From Pseudomonadota bacterium (GTDB lineage: Bacteria; Myxococcota_A; Bradymonadia; UBA4248): a DNA stretch of 46,987 bases. A program made the translations under genes and the position numbers. The DNA is taken from contig JAFUEE010000050.1 in the NCBI GenBank assembly GCA_017464085.1, positions 1 to 46,987 on the forward strand, written 5' to 3'. A model generated the notes under the pieces. The model saw only the letters and a program-made list of their open reading frames with translations. It made no database searches and had not been told where the DNA came from. Positions 33,979 through 42,702 of this stretch are shown here, piece by piece; the stretch's first letter is position 1; the number at the start of each line of letters is the position of its first letter.

Positions 33979-35343
33979 TTAATGCATGAAGCGTCGCAGC
34001 CACTTCATGGCGCTTTCGGTGAATGGCGGATATCTGAGCGGAATGTCTAGCTGTGACTGAAGGAGTTCTGAACGCATGTGGCTGAAGGACTCAAAGCCGA
34101 ACTGGCCATGCGAGCCGCCATGACCGCTTTGGCCGACACCGCCGAATGGCATGTGCGCGTTCGTGAGGTGCATCAATGCATCGTTGTGCGCAAAACCGCC
34201 GCAGATCAGACGTTTGGCGCGTTTGACATCTTCCTTGCGGTCGCTGAACAGATAGGCTGCGAGCGGTGTCGGATGTTCTGCAACAAGCTTGAGCGCCTGG
34301 CCGATCGCATCGGTTTCCGTCAGCGTCAGAATCGGAAGAATTGGGCCGAATATCTCTTCTTGCATGGAGGGATGTGACATGTCGGCTTCGATGAGAGTCG
34401 GCGCGATATGCAGCGTTTCGGGGGTGCATTTTCCGCCAAAAAGAATCTTTTCCCCATGGTTGAGCATGTTGCAAAGTCGCTCGTAATGCCCTTTGTGGAT
34501 GATATGCACGAAGTTGTTTGGCGCATTTTCTGGACCGAACTGCTCTGTGATCGCAGTCTTGAGCGCTTCGATGAGCTGTGGCTTGAGCTTTTCTTCAACG
34601 AGGATGTAGTCGGGGGCGACACATGTCTGTCCGGCATTGAGGAATTTGGCGAAGACGATACGGCTTGCGGCGGTCTTGATGTGGTTGCAGTTCGTGACGA
34701 TGCATGGGGATTTTCCGCCGAGTTCGAGGACTGTTGGTGTGAGATGCTCGGCTGCGGCGCGCGTGATGTAGTGCGCGGTTTTGGTGCTGCCCGTAAAGAA
34801 GATGAAGTCGAACGGCTCCTTGAGGAGTTCGGATGTTTTTTCGGGCCCCGCTTCGATGACAGCGACGGCTTTGGGATCGAGATACTTGGGAATCATCTCG
34901 GTAAACCATTTCGCACATGCCGGGGAGAGCTCCGAGGGCTTGAGGACGGTGACATTGCCAGCGGCGACTGAGGCGATGAGCGGGGAGAGCGCGAGCTGCG
35001 CCGGGTAGTTCCAGGGACTGATGATGAGCGCGAGACCGCGCGGCTGGGGCTGTATGCGGCTCCTGCCCGGCATGAGAAACAGCGGCGTCTTCACTCTGCG
35101 CGCGCGCGCCCATTTGGCGACGTGCCTGAGGACGAAACGCGCTTCGTGCTGCACGAAGCCGATCTCTGTCAGCCAGGCTTCTTCTGCTGATTTACCCAGA
35201 TCTTCGTGTAATGCTTTGCTCAGGGAGACAGTCTCTTTTTCGAGCATCTCGATGATTGCGCGCAGCTGGGTTTTGCGCCATTCGATATCAAAAGTCTGGC
35301 CTGTGTCAAAGTAGTCCCTCAGGCTGGAGAGTATTTCTTTCAT
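33979..35343 (-). CDS. aldehyde dehydrogenase, class 3-like
   Basis: The protein is 454 aa. The start at 35343 has AAGG 8 bases upstream; longer in-frame starts lack support. NAD(P)-dependent oxidation of aldehydes: IISPWNYPAQLAL and FTGSTKTAH bind the cofactor, the general base Glu is in VLELGGKSP, the catalytic Cys in NAGQTCVAPDY, and EEIFGPILPI and MPFGGVGQSG are typical. The short length and lack of an N-terminal extension fit class 3 (fatty/aromatic aldehyde) enzymes. No substrate-linked neighbour is evident. It is followed by the acyltransferase gene 39 bp downstream, possibly cotranscribed. Confidence 0.93.
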   Translation of the reverse strand: MKEILSSLRDYFDTGQTFDIEWRKTQLRAIIEMLEKETVSLSKALHEDLGKSAEEAWLTEIGFVQHEARFVLRHVAKWARARRVKTPLFLMPGRSRIQPQPRGLALIISPWNYPAQLALSPLIASVAAGNVTVLKPSELSPACAKWFTEMIPKYLDPKAVAVIEAGPEKTSELLKEPFDFIFFTGSTKTAHYITRAAAEHLTPTVLELGGKSPCIVTNCNHIKTAASRIVFAKFLNAGQTCVAPDYILVEEKLKPQLIEALKTAITEQFGPENAPNNFVHIIHKGHYERLCNMLNHGEKILFGGKCTPETLHIAPTLIEADMSHPSMQEEIFGPILPILTLTETDAIGQALKLVAEHPTPLAAYLFSDRKEDVKRAKRLICGGFAHNDALMHLTNAHMPFGGVGQSGHGGSHGQFGFESFSHMRSELLQSQLDIPLRYPPFTESAMKWLRRFMH

Positions 35344-35460
35344 GATGATTGCCTTATTTTTGAACAGTTGTGTACGCGTCATTCCCCAGGGGGAATTGGT
35401 CGGATGACCGGGGCTAAAAATAATATTATTCAATCACTCGTACAATAAAATGTGATGGGA

Positions 35461-36081
35461 TTATACCAGCAGTGCGCATGCCGGGCATGCGTTTGGATCG
35501 TGTCCTTTGGCTTTGCAATAGTTTCGTCCGAAATAGATCATTTGCAGGTGGCGTTTGGTCCACTCTGAGTCGTCAAAGAGCGCGCACAAATCCTTTTCGA
35601 CGCCGGTTGGTGTCGTGGCATCAGACCAGCCCCAGCGATTAGCCAGGCGGTGCACATGCGTGTCGACTGCAAATGCCGGCACCCCGAACACATGCGAGAG
35701 GATGACGTTTGCCGTTTTCCTTCCGACGCCCGGGAGCTTTTCGAGTGCGTCGCGCGCGCTCGGCACCTGGCCGCCGTAATTCTGAATGATCGCTTCCGAA
35801 AGCCCGTAAATGGCGCGCGCCTTGTTCTGATAGAGGCCGCATGGGCGGATGATTTCCGAGATGCCTGTTTCGCCGAGCGCGAGTATGTCTTGGGGGCGCG
35901 TGCCATGTGCCCATAGCCGTGGGGTGACTTCGTTGACGCGCTTGTCGGTGCATTGCGCAGAGAGCACGACGGCGACCAGCAGCGTGTAGGCATCCGAAAA
36001 CTGAAGCGGAATCGGCGGATCTGGATAGAGCGAATCGAGCACCGCGCAGATTTCGCAAAAATGTGGTGGTTTTTTCATCAT
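35461..36081 (-). CDS. nth: endonuclease III
   Basis: The protein is 206 aa when started at MMKKPPHFCEI (36081), matching family length; the frame stays open to 36297 through a large hairpin. It is a DNA glycosylase/AP lyase for oxidised pyrimidines. The HhH region LPGVGRKTANVILSHVFG contains the catalytic Lys, and FAVDTHVHRLANR the catalytic Asp. The C-terminal cluster region has Cys in YCKAKGHDPNACPACA: C-x9-C-x2-C, without the usual C-x6-C-x2-C-x5-C spacing or a fourth Cys. Iron-sulphur binding is therefore uncertain, although related spacing may exist in other lineages. No clear ribosome binding site; a hairpin lies 12 bases upstream. Confidence 0.9.
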   Translation of the reverse strand: MMKKPPHFCEICAVLDSLYPDPPIPLQFSDAYTLLVAVVLSAQCTDKRVNEVTPRLWAHGTRPQDILALGETGISEIIRPCGLYQNKARAIYGLSEAIIQNYGGQVPSARDALEKLPGVGRKTANVILSHVFGVPAFAVDTHVHRLANRWGWSDATTPTGVEKDLCALFDDSEWTKRHLQMIYFGRNYCKAKGHDPNACPACALLV

Positions 36082-36093
36082 GGCGTTTGTGAA

Positions 36094-36142
36094 TATGGGG
36101 GAAACCCTTTCTTTTTTGCCAAAAGAAAGGGTTTCCCCCATA
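36094..36142. repeat. 22-bp perfect inverted repeat upstream of nth
   Basis: Positions 36094-36115 pair perfectly with 36121-36142 around loop TTGCC. Each arm carries GGGGGAAACCC and AAAGAAAGGG-type runs. In nth mRNA it ends 12 bases before the start codon. It is not followed by a T-run on either strand, so it is not a standard terminator. AAAGAAAGG occurs once more at 36153-36161. Confidence 0.9.
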
Positions 36143-36384
36143 CCCCCTTCCCAAAGAAAGGCAATGTTTTGGGGAGGATGTTTAGGAATTGTGGCGTTTT
36201 GGGCTCGGAGTGCAAATGCGTTTTTGGGGTGACAGGCTGTTTCAGTTTGGCTCCGTTCCAGCAACGTAGCTATGAAATAATGGTGTCGGCTCTCCACACA
36301 AATCGCCTATCAATCGCCCTGACGGGGCGATTGGAATTAGCCTGGTGTAAGCCCGGAGGGCGTAACCCCGGGGCGCAGCCCCCT
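36143..36384. other. intergenic, GC-rich palindromes, no gene
   Basis: It contains a 9-bp hairpin CAATCGCCC/GGGCGATTG (36311-36319 with 36325-36333) and GC-rich sequence GCCCGGAGGGCGTAACCCCG with self-complementary blocks. It looks like decayed repetitive DNA. Confidence 0.5.
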
Positions 36385-36472
36385 GTCCGACAGTCCATTT
36401 CAAATTTGTAAAGCGTTATTGGACGGTCCGACAGTCCATTTCAAATTTGTAAAGCGTTATCGGACGGTCCGA
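36385..36472. repeat. 41-bp tandem duplication
   Basis: A 41-bp unit beginning GTCCGACAGTCCATTTCAAA and ending GGACG is present at 36385-36425 and 36426-36466, with one T/C difference, followed by a 6-base partial unit GTCCGA. The ends GTCCG and CGGAC are inverted, so each unit can fold back. It lies just upstream of the transglycosylase gene. Confidence 0.88.
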
Positions 36473-36585
36473 ATAGTCAAACAATGCTAATTGTCAATTG
36501 CCAATTGAATTATTGCCATTATATAAGGATAGAGGATGGCCAGGAGGGCTGTGACGTAAAGCGCGATACAAGGAAGCAGAGCGAT

Positions 36586-39027
36586 ATGAAATGGAAGCGA
36601 TGGCTTGGGATGCTGGGGTTGACGTTGTGTATTGGGTGTTCGTCAGCTCCGACACCGGTAGAGACAGAGAGTGAAGTCCAGCAGCGGATTTTGGTGAGGA
36701 CGGATGCGCTTGAAGTGCCGCAGTCGGCACCTGCGCTAGAAACGAGCGCGGCCCCGGCGCTTGCGGATGCGAAATTGGATGGCGTCCTGACTGGCGTATC
36801 GGGATGCGAGAAGCTGATCGAAGAAGGCGCGGTCTTTGAGAACGGGGATGCGCAGAAAGCATACGAGCTTTATGCGGCAGGAAAATTTGAAGATGCCGCG
36901 AAAGCGTTTGATGCCGTGTCTGGGAATGCATCGCTCTCGAAGGCAGACCGCCAGAAGGTGTTCTTTTTGCTGTCGCTCTCTCTGATGCGTCAGGCGAAGA
37001 CGCCTGAGGGGTATGCCGCAGCTGTGAACTGGATGTCACGGGCGCATGGGATTGATGCGCCGCTTCAGCACGCGGCTGCGATATATGGGACAAAAATCGG
37101 CTATCAGGCGCATGCCTGGGATGAAGTGGTGGCGTTTACGGAGCAGCTTCTGGCTGATGAAACGTTCCGGACATATCGCGGCATCGCGCTGGCGAATCTT
37201 GGAAGATATGAGGCGGCGGAGCTCGAGTTTGAGGGGGTGGAGAAGTATCCGCGCGAGATTCGCCTGGATGCGCTCGAAGCGCGCGCGCGTGCGCAGGCGG
37301 AGACGGCTCAGCTCAAATCCTCGCTGGAGACATATCGCCGCATCTATGAGCTGGATCCGAACTCCGCTCAGGGGCAGCTCGCTCAGGAGGCAATCCTTGC
37401 ACAGAAAGAACGGTGGCCGTCTGGATTTACGTTCCCGCGCGCGTCCCAAAAAACGGATGTGTCGAAGTCTGCGCGCGAAGTCGCGCTGGCGCATTTCAAT
37501 GCTCACCGCTCTGAGCAGGCGATCTCTGCGTATACGAAGCTGCTCAAGGAGGACAGCAAGCGCAAAGATACGCTCAAGATGTGCGAGGACTTGTATAACA
37601 TCGCGCGCAGCCATGTGAAGCTTCGCGCGCACACCAAATCTCTGCCGTTCTTCAAGGAAGGTTTGGATGTCTGCGCGAAGAACGAATTCGATATCAAATT
37701 CTTGTATTCGGGCGCGAAGGCCGCGTGGAATGCCGGAAATAACAGCCTTGCGATTGACTGGTATCAGGCGATCATCGACAAATATCCGGATCATTCTTAC
37801 GCGGACGATGCCTATCATTATCAGGCTCAGATCCTGACAGGGCAGGGCAAGGCGGATGAAGCGCGCGCGAAGCTGAACGCGCAGGTGAAGCGTTATCCAG
37901 ATGGGGATATGGCAAAAGACGCCTACTGGATGCTGCTGTCTGACCTTTATGAGCGCGGCCTGTACCGCGAGGCGGTATCGTTTGTCGACGAGAACCTGGC
38001 GCATGCCGGGGAGTCCGATCTGTATTCCCAGGGGCGGCTCCGCTATTTCCAGGGGAGAGCATACGAAAAGCTTGCGGATAAGCAGAGGGCGATTCAGGAT
38101 TATCTGAATGTGCTGACGGAGTATCCGCTGTCTTATTATGCGATGCTGGCGCTGGGGCGGCTTGAGGTGCTGGATGGGGCGCAGGCAGCTGTGTGGATTG
38201 ACACTTACCGCGAGGGCGCGTTCGAGCCCGCGCGCGGACTGGGATATTGTTTCCACAACATTCAGCATGAGTCTGGTTTTATGGCGGCGCAGACGCTCTC
38301 GAAGATGGGGCTGTATTCGGACGCGCTCGTCGAGGTCGCGCCGCTGCTGTCGTCCTCCGAGCCGCAGGTGACGTATGAGGCGAAGCTTGCGAAGGCGATC
38401 CTGCTTCAGAAAAAGGGCGACTATTCGGAGAGCGCACGTCTGGCCGCGAGCCTTCTCGCTCCGGTGGATGACCTGATATATCGCCGGTATGCGGCATGGC
38501 TTCTGGCGTATCCGATGCCTTGGAAAGATATCGTGGAAAAGAACGCGCCGTTTGGAAGCGATCTCTATTATACGACGTATGCGATCATGCGCGAGGAGAG
38601 CTATTACAACCCGAAGGCGGAATCGTGGGCGAATGCGCGCGGCCTGATGCAGCTGATGCTGCCGACGGCGCAGTCCACGGCTGCGGAAATCGGCATGTCG
38701 AAGCCGTCTGCATCCGAGCTTTTCCAGCCCAAAGTGGCGATACCGATCGGCTCGGCGTACATCGCGAAGCTCAACCGGATTCTGGCGCCGCATCCGATGC
38801 TCGTCCTCCCCGGGTATAACGCGGGCCAGGGAAACGTCGGGAAATGGCTGGACCGCTTTGCGGACGTCGACGTGGACCTTTATGTGGAGAAGATTCCGTT
38901 CAAGGAAGCTCGCCATTACGCGAAGCGCGTGGGGACGACGCTCTGGCGCTACCGATGGCTGTATGACGTGTCGCTGCCGAAGAATTTTGATCCCGGGGAA
39001 CGCCTCGGGAAGCTGAAAGAGAAATGA
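36586..39027 (+). CDS. lytic murein transglycosylase lipoprotein (Slt70-like)
   Basis: The protein is 813 aa. The ATG at 36586 gives a clean lipoprotein signal (lipobox CIGC at about 17-20); upstream in-frame starts do not. Residues ~100-650 form a helical TPR-like superhelix (many A/Y/L helical pairs, e.g. YELYAAGKFEDAAKAFDAV). The C-terminal SLT domain (~665-790) has the catalytic Glu in AIMREESYYNP, then ARGLMQLMLPTAQ and LPGYNAGQGNV. It cleaves peptidoglycan glycan strands to 1,6-anhydro products at the outer-membrane face. Two palindromic repeats follow immediately after the stop. Confidence 0.93.
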   Translation: MKWKRWLGMLGLTLCIGCSSAPTPVETESEVQQRILVRTDALEVPQSAPALETSAAPALADAKLDGVLTGVSGCEKLIEEGAVFENGDAQKAYELYAAGKFEDAAKAFDAVSGNASLSKADRQKVFFLLSLSLMRQAKTPEGYAAAVNWMSRAHGIDAPLQHAAAIYGTKIGYQAHAWDEVVAFTEQLLADETFRTYRGIALANLGRYEAAELEFEGVEKYPREIRLDALEARARAQAETAQLKSSLETYRRIYELDPNSAQGQLAQEAILAQKERWPSGFTFPRASQKTDVSKSAREVALAHFNAHRSEQAISAYTKLLKEDSKRKDTLKMCEDLYNIARSHVKLRAHTKSLPFFKEGLDVCAKNEFDIKFLYSGAKAAWNAGNNSLAIDWYQAIIDKYPDHSYADDAYHYQAQILTGQGKADEARAKLNAQVKRYPDGDMAKDAYWMLLSDLYERGLYREAVSFVDENLAHAGESDLYSQGRLRYFQGRAYEKLADKQRAIQDYLNVLTEYPLSYYAMLALGRLEVLDGAQAAVWIDTYREGAFEPARGLGYCFHNIQHESGFMAAQTLSKMGLYSDALVEVAPLLSSSEPQVTYEAKLAKAILLQKKGDYSESARLAASLLAPVDDLIYRRYAAWLLAYPMPWKDIVEKNAPFGSDLYYTTYAIMREESYYNPKAESWANARGLMQLMLPTAQSTAAEIGMSKPSASELFQPKVAIPIGSAYIAKLNRILAPHPMLVLPGYNAGQGNVGKWLDRFADVDVDLYVEKIPFKEARHYAKRVGTTLWRYRWLYDVSLPKNFDPGERLGKLKEK

Positions 39028-39028
39028 G

Positions 39029-39081
39029 CCGGCCGTATCGCAGATAGGCCGGGGGCCGCGCGTATCGCAGATAGCGCGGCC
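39029..39081. repeat. two tandem two-tier palindromic repeats
   Basis: Copy 1 (39029-39052) has outer CCGGCC/GGCCGG. Copy 2 (39054-39081) has outer GGCCGCGC/GCGCGGCC. Both enclose TATCGCAGATA, so the inner stem is only three pairs. They start 2 bp after the transglycosylase stop. Confidence 0.85.
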
Positions 39082-39112
39082 GGATAAACAGAAAATGAAT
39101 GAGGGAGGGGTG

Positions 39113-40300
39113 ATGGATAAGGAATTGTCGCGTATGGCGGAACGGCTCGTGAAAACGCCTTATGAGCAGATGCTTGTGAAGTGCCTCGTAGCGCGTGACG
39201 CTGCAGACCTTGAGGCGATTGATGCGGCGTACAAGCAGTGTCAGGAGCGCCGCCTGTATGTGTTTGCGGAGGAGCACGAGTGCGCGTCGATCGTTGCGGC
39301 GCGTCTTCAGGCGCTAGGCAAGTCGAGCCCGCAGTGGGATTATGCGCTCGATGATTGGAAGTACAGGCTGAACCAGAGATTTGAGGCGCTTGACGCGCTG
39401 GCAACGGCGCTCAAATCAAAGGGGATTCCGCTGATCGCGCTCAAGAATGCAGGCATCGCGCGCGGGATTTATCCCTATCCGGAAGAGTGTCCGATGGGGG
39501 ATTTCGACGTGCTCGTGAAGCGTTCGGATTTCGTGCAGGCGCATGAGGTCGTGATGCAGGAGGGCTTCAGGCTGGGGTTCCGCGCGGAGGACACGATCGA
39601 GGAGGAAGGCGTGCAGGCCGGCCTGATCAGCGGCGGCACGGAATATGTGAAAGACCTGGCGGATGATTCGCTCTGGCTGGAGCTGCAGTGGCGTCCGGTG
39701 GCGGGGCGCTGGATCGCGCCCGAAGTCGAGCCTGTCGCGGATGAGCTGTTCGAACGCTCCCTGGCGATCGAAGGCTCTGACATCCGCCTGCTCGACCCGG
39801 TGATGAATTTGGTTCAGGTGTCGCTGCATACGGCGAAGCATTCGTATGTGCGCGCGCCCGGTCTGAGGCTGCATACGGATGTTGACCGCATTGTCCGCGC
39901 ATATCCGGAGCTCGACTGGGATGCGTATGTCGAGCGCGTCCGCGCGATGCGCGTGACAGCGTCCGTGTATTTTTCGCTGGCGATCCCTGCGGCGCTGTTC
40001 GGGACGCCGGTGCCCGCGAAAGTGCTGGAGGCGCTCTGCCCGCCGGACTTTCAGCGCGATTTCCTGTTCCGTTCGATCGAGCGCGCGGGGCTTTTCCATC
40101 CGCTGGCGCACAAGTTCGGGCGGCTTCAGTACCTCGCGTTTGCGGCGATGCTGTTCGATTCGCCGAAGGCGTGCATGCATTCGGCGTTTCCGTCACCCGC
40201 TTATATGAAGAACCTTTACGGGCTCAAGTCGGACGCGCAGCTGCCGCTGTGCTATGCGAAACGCTTTGCAGGCCTGATTTTCAAGCGCGTCAAGACGTGA
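39113..40300 (+). CDS. nucleotidyltransferase-fold protein (NTP_transf_5-like)
   Basis: The protein is 395 aa. The ATG at 39113 follows GGGAGGGG; an ATG at 39095 is an alternative. The region LIALKNAGIARGIYPYPEEC followed by MGDFDVLVKRSDF matches the family pattern LKG...YP.P..R...D.DLLV, with the metal-binding D-x-D (DFD). Then LWLELQWRP and a helical C-terminal half (NLVQVSLHTAKHSYVRAPG). In other genomes such proteins sit in surface polysaccharide or peptide-modification loci, with unproven activity. It is cotranscribed with the response regulator 3 bp downstream. Confidence 0.75.
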   Translation: MDKELSRMAERLVKTPYEQMLVKCLVARDAADLEAIDAAYKQCQERRLYVFAEEHECASIVAARLQALGKSSPQWDYALDDWKYRLNQRFEALDALATALKSKGIPLIALKNAGIARGIYPYPEECPMGDFDVLVKRSDFVQAHEVVMQEGFRLGFRAEDTIEEEGVQAGLISGGTEYVKDLADDSLWLELQWRPVAGRWIAPEVEPVADELFERSLAIEGSDIRLLDPVMNLVQVSLHTAKHSYVRAPGLRLHTDVDRIVRAYPELDWDAYVERVRAMRVTASVYFSLAIPAALFGTPVPAKVLEALCPPDFQRDFLFRSIERAGLFHPLAHKFGRLQYLAFAAMLFDSPKACMHSAFPSPAYMKNLYGLKSDAQLPLCYAKRFAGLIFKRVKT

Positions 40301-40303
40301 CCT

Positions 40304-40990
40304 ATGAAGGAGAAGATACTTGTCGTCGAGGACGACATGGCGATCGCGCGGGGCCTCGTGCACAATCTCGAATACGAGGGGTACGAGGTCCGGCTGGCGT
40401 CGCACGGCAATGCCGTGATGGCGATGTTTGCGGAGTTCGGCCCGGATCTCATCGTGCTCGACATGATGCTTCCCGGAAGGAGCGGGCTTGATATCCTAGA
40501 GGAGATTCGCGCGTCAGGCAGCGAGGTGCATGTGATCATCCTGTCGGCCTTATCTGCGGAGAAAGACAAGGTCAGCGGGCTTTATGCGGGCGCGGATGAC
40601 TATGTGTCGAAGCCGTTCAGCCTGCGCGAGTTTCTGGCGCGCGTCGAGTCTGCGATGCGCCGGATAAGGAAGGCGAAGGCACAGGCGCTCGAGACGGTCG
40701 TGAGCGGCGATTTGACGATCAGCCCGGAGGAAAAACAGGCTGTGCGCGACGGGCAGGCGCTCAGGCTGACGCCCAAAGCGTTCGAGCTCCTGCTGTTCTT
40801 TGCGCAGCATCCCGGGCGCATCTATTCGAGGGATGACCTGCTGCACCATGTCTGGCATGACGAATATGACGGCACGGCGCGGACGGTCGACAACTTTGTG
40901 CTCCAGATCCGTGGCCAGATCGAGGCGGAGCCTTCGCATCCGAAGCGCCTTGAGACCGTGCACGGCATGGGGTACAGGTTCAATGGCTAG
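40304..40990 (+). CDS. OmpR/PhoB-type response regulator, orphan
   Basis: The protein is 228 aa. The receiver has the acidic pair VVEDD, phospho-acceptor D53 in LIVLDMMLPG, Ser in IILSALSAEKD, and Lys in DDYVSKPFSLREF. The DNA-binding winged helix (~135-228) shows LTPKAFELLLFFAQHPGRIY, DDLLHHVW, RTVDNFVLQIRGQIE and VHGMGYRF. No histidine kinase is adjacent. It follows the nucleotidyltransferase-fold gene by 3 bp and its stop overlaps the convergent HARE-HTH gene by 4 bp. Confidence 0.95.
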   Translation: MKEKILVVEDDMAIARGLVHNLEYEGYEVRLASHGNAVMAMFAEFGPDLIVLDMMLPGRSGLDILEEIRASGSEVHVIILSALSAEKDKVSGLYAGADDYVSKPFSLREFLARVESAMRRIRKAKAQALETVVSGDLTISPEEKQAVRDGQALRLTPKAFELLLFFAQHPGRIYSRDDLLHHVWHDEYDGTARTVDNFVLQIRGQIEAEPSHPKRLETVHGMGYRFNG

Positions 40991-42384
40991 AGGTCTTTCT
41001 CTTCGACGGACGTGTCGAAGAGGAATTCGCCGCTTTCGACGGTCGTCTCGAGCTCTTCCATTTCATCGTCGAGCTTCTGAGCATCGATTGCGAGCGCGTC
41101 AAAATCGATGACTGACGGCGGGATCGGCGCGGCCTGCTGCTCGGCATCTTTTGAAGAGAGCGCCTGGAAGAAGTTGTTGTCGATAAATATGATGGGGAGC
41201 TCGTGAGGGATGACGCCGATTTTCGCGTCGAGCATGATCGGCGCAATCTGCCTGGCGGAATAGGCATAGATCGGGAGATCTTTCGTCGTGCATTCGTTGA
41301 GCGCGTCGCGGGAGACGTCGCCGTTGGTGATGAGCACGCCGTGGTCGTATCCGAGTTCCTGTATGAGCGCGCGGAACTGCGTGATATCGTCCGTATCGAC
41401 GAGCTGCGCATGCTGGACGCGGATGACGACGGGGATGTACGTCAGGCCGCGTGCTTCCTCGGCGCGCAGGATATAGATGGAATCTGAGTCCTGGCACTGC
41501 GAGATCATCGTGTAATTGAGGTGCTTGAGGATGATGGACGCGAGCTGGAGCCAGGCCTGCGCGGAGAGCTCGCGGAGCTTGATGGTCAGCGCCTGAACGG
41601 AATATAGCCTGAACTGCCTGGAGAGGTCGTAGAGCTTCGATTCGAGCTTGAGGATATGGCGTGCGAGGAAATTTTCCGCGAGCGTCCACATGTCGGGGGG
41701 GATATGCGTGAAGACGGCGCGCTTTCCACGGGAGACGCGGAGCGCGTTGTCGGCGCGCATCGCGAGGACGACGCTCTGTTCGTAGATGGTGGCGCCGAAG
41801 CGGTTTGAAAGCGCGGCCGCGATGGAGGCGCTTCGCATCGGCGTCGGCGCGTGCCGCAGGATCTTCACGATGGCGGCGCACACATTGTAATGCTCGTTGT
41901 GCTGCGCGTTGAGCTCCTTCTTGAGCTGCGAGAACTTGGATTTCTCGGCCAGTTCCTCGTTCCAGTCGATGTCAGCCTTGTCGTCGATATCGATCGATTC
42001 ATCGAACTTGAGCTGCACGGCTTTCCGGAACTGGATGTCGTCGTTTTCGAGGAGCGGAAGCGATTCATCCGGAGAGAGAAGCCCGACGTTGACAGGCGGG
42101 AACTCGACCGTGGCGATGGGCTCGGGCAGGGAAAGCTCATTGGCGCGCGCAAGCGTGTCGGCGCTCCAGCCTCTGAGCGCGAACTCGCCTGACGGGAGGC
42201 GGATGATTGCACCGGTCTCGCTGCGCTCGGTCGCACGAAGGAGACACATGCCCATGACGATGTCTGGGGTATGCCCGACATGGCCGAGGAGCTGGCGACT
42301 GACGGCAAACTGCGTGATCGTCTTGTAATCCAGCGGCCTCTGGGCGGTGCGCAAGACCTCGATGGCTGCTTCAAAAAATGTCAT
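40987..42384 (-). CDS. HARE-HTH protein with Mrr-like restriction endonuclease fold
   Basis: The protein is 465 aa. Residues 1-70 (TFFEAAIEVLRTAQRPLDYKTI) match the HARE-HTH module, and a second winged-helix-like stretch occurs at ~170-230 (HYNVCAAIVKILRHAPTPMR). The C-terminal ~290-400 region (AWLQLASIILKHLNYTMI, then a FRALIQELGYDHGVLITNG segment) resembles Mrr-type PD-(D/E)XK domains. However, the metal/catalytic block usually GDGGID...QxK reads DSDSIY...IRVQ, so the core Lys is missing and nuclease activity is doubtful. A possible role is nucleoid- or methyl-DNA-related regulation. Its Shine-Dalgarno is inside a hairpin (see 42393-42421). Confidence 0.7.
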   Translation of the reverse strand: MTFFEAAIEVLRTAQRPLDYKTITQFAVSRQLLGHVGHTPDIVMGMCLLRATERSETGAIIRLPSGEFALRGWSADTLARANELSLPEPIATVEFPPVNVGLLSPDESLPLLENDDIQFRKAVQLKFDESIDIDDKADIDWNEELAEKSKFSQLKKELNAQHNEHYNVCAAIVKILRHAPTPMRSASIAAALSNRFGATIYEQSVVLAMRADNALRVSRGKRAVFTHIPPDMWTLAENFLARHILKLESKLYDLSRQFRLYSVQALTIKLRELSAQAWLQLASIILKHLNYTMISQCQDSDSIYILRAEEARGLTYIPVVIRVQHAQLVDTDDITQFRALIQELGYDHGVLITNGDVSRDALNECTTKDLPIYAYSARQIAPIMLDAKIGVIPHELPIIFIDNNFFQALSSKDAEQQAAPIPPSVIDFDALAIDAQKLDDEMEELETTVESGEFLFDTSVEEKDL

Positions 42385-42392
42385 GACTAAAA

Positions 42393-42421
42393 CTCTCCGC
42401 AGGGCGATCCTGCTCGGAGAG
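42393..42421 (-). promoter_or_regulatory. Shine-Dalgarno-sequestering hairpin of the HARE-HTH gene
   Basis: In the mRNA, CUCUCCG pairs with CGGAGAG and an inner AGG pairs with CCU. The 3' arm contains GGAGAG, which lies 8 bases before the AUG at 42384 and is the only visible ribosome binding site. Closing this hairpin should block initiation, so translation is probably switched by an alternative fold, factor or temperature. Confidence 0.65.
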
Positions 42422-42495
42422 CAACAGGGCGGGCGCGCGTCAGAAGCGCATGGATAGGGGCATCAAGATAGCGGTACTGGAAAACGGAAAACTAT

Positions 42496-42634
42496 GGCAG
42501 CAAAACTGTGAACTGAATACTCGCATCAGCGAGCGGACCCGAAAAATACTCTGTAAACTCTCGCGAGCTGCCGCGTGAAGCGGCGTGCTGAAAGCACCGG
42601 GACAAGCCCTGAACTCGGGCGCCTCACAGTTGCC
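42496..42634. ncRNA. candidate multibranched structured RNA or leader domain
   Basis: AACTGTGA (42504-42511) pairs with TCACAGTT (42624-42631), extended by GGC/GCC outside a bulge. Inside are CTCGC-ATCA-GCGAG (42520-42533), GCCGC-GTGAA-GCGGC (42570-42584), GTGCT-GAA-AGCAC (42585-42597) and GCCC/GGGC (42606-42620), with a competing GGG/CCC fold at 42599-42609. GCCGG/CCGGC at 42657-42670 lies just outside. The strand is unknown. On the minus strand it would be the leader of the HARE-HTH gene. It matches no riboswitch class that I can recognise by eye. Confidence 0.4.
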
Positions 42635-42702
42635 CGCGAAACGCCAAAAATGATATGCCGGTTAGCCGGCGAAAACTGCCAGACCTTTTAGCGCAAAGCC
42701 AT

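Noticed and set aside
36094..36142. Rho-independent terminator.
   Set aside because: Neither strand has a T-run after the stem. On the nth strand it lies in the leader.
36082..36297. N-terminal extension of nth by 72 residues.
   Set aside because: It would translate the 22-bp hairpin and repeat-like DNA, has no ribosome binding site, and the protein from 36081 already has the family length.
42600..42640. GGGCAACTGTGA on the minus strand, similar to the CCCGCAACTGT part of cobalamin riboswitches.
   Set aside because: The GAxACCTGCC B12 box and the rest of the conserved core are not found in the right order. The similarity is short.
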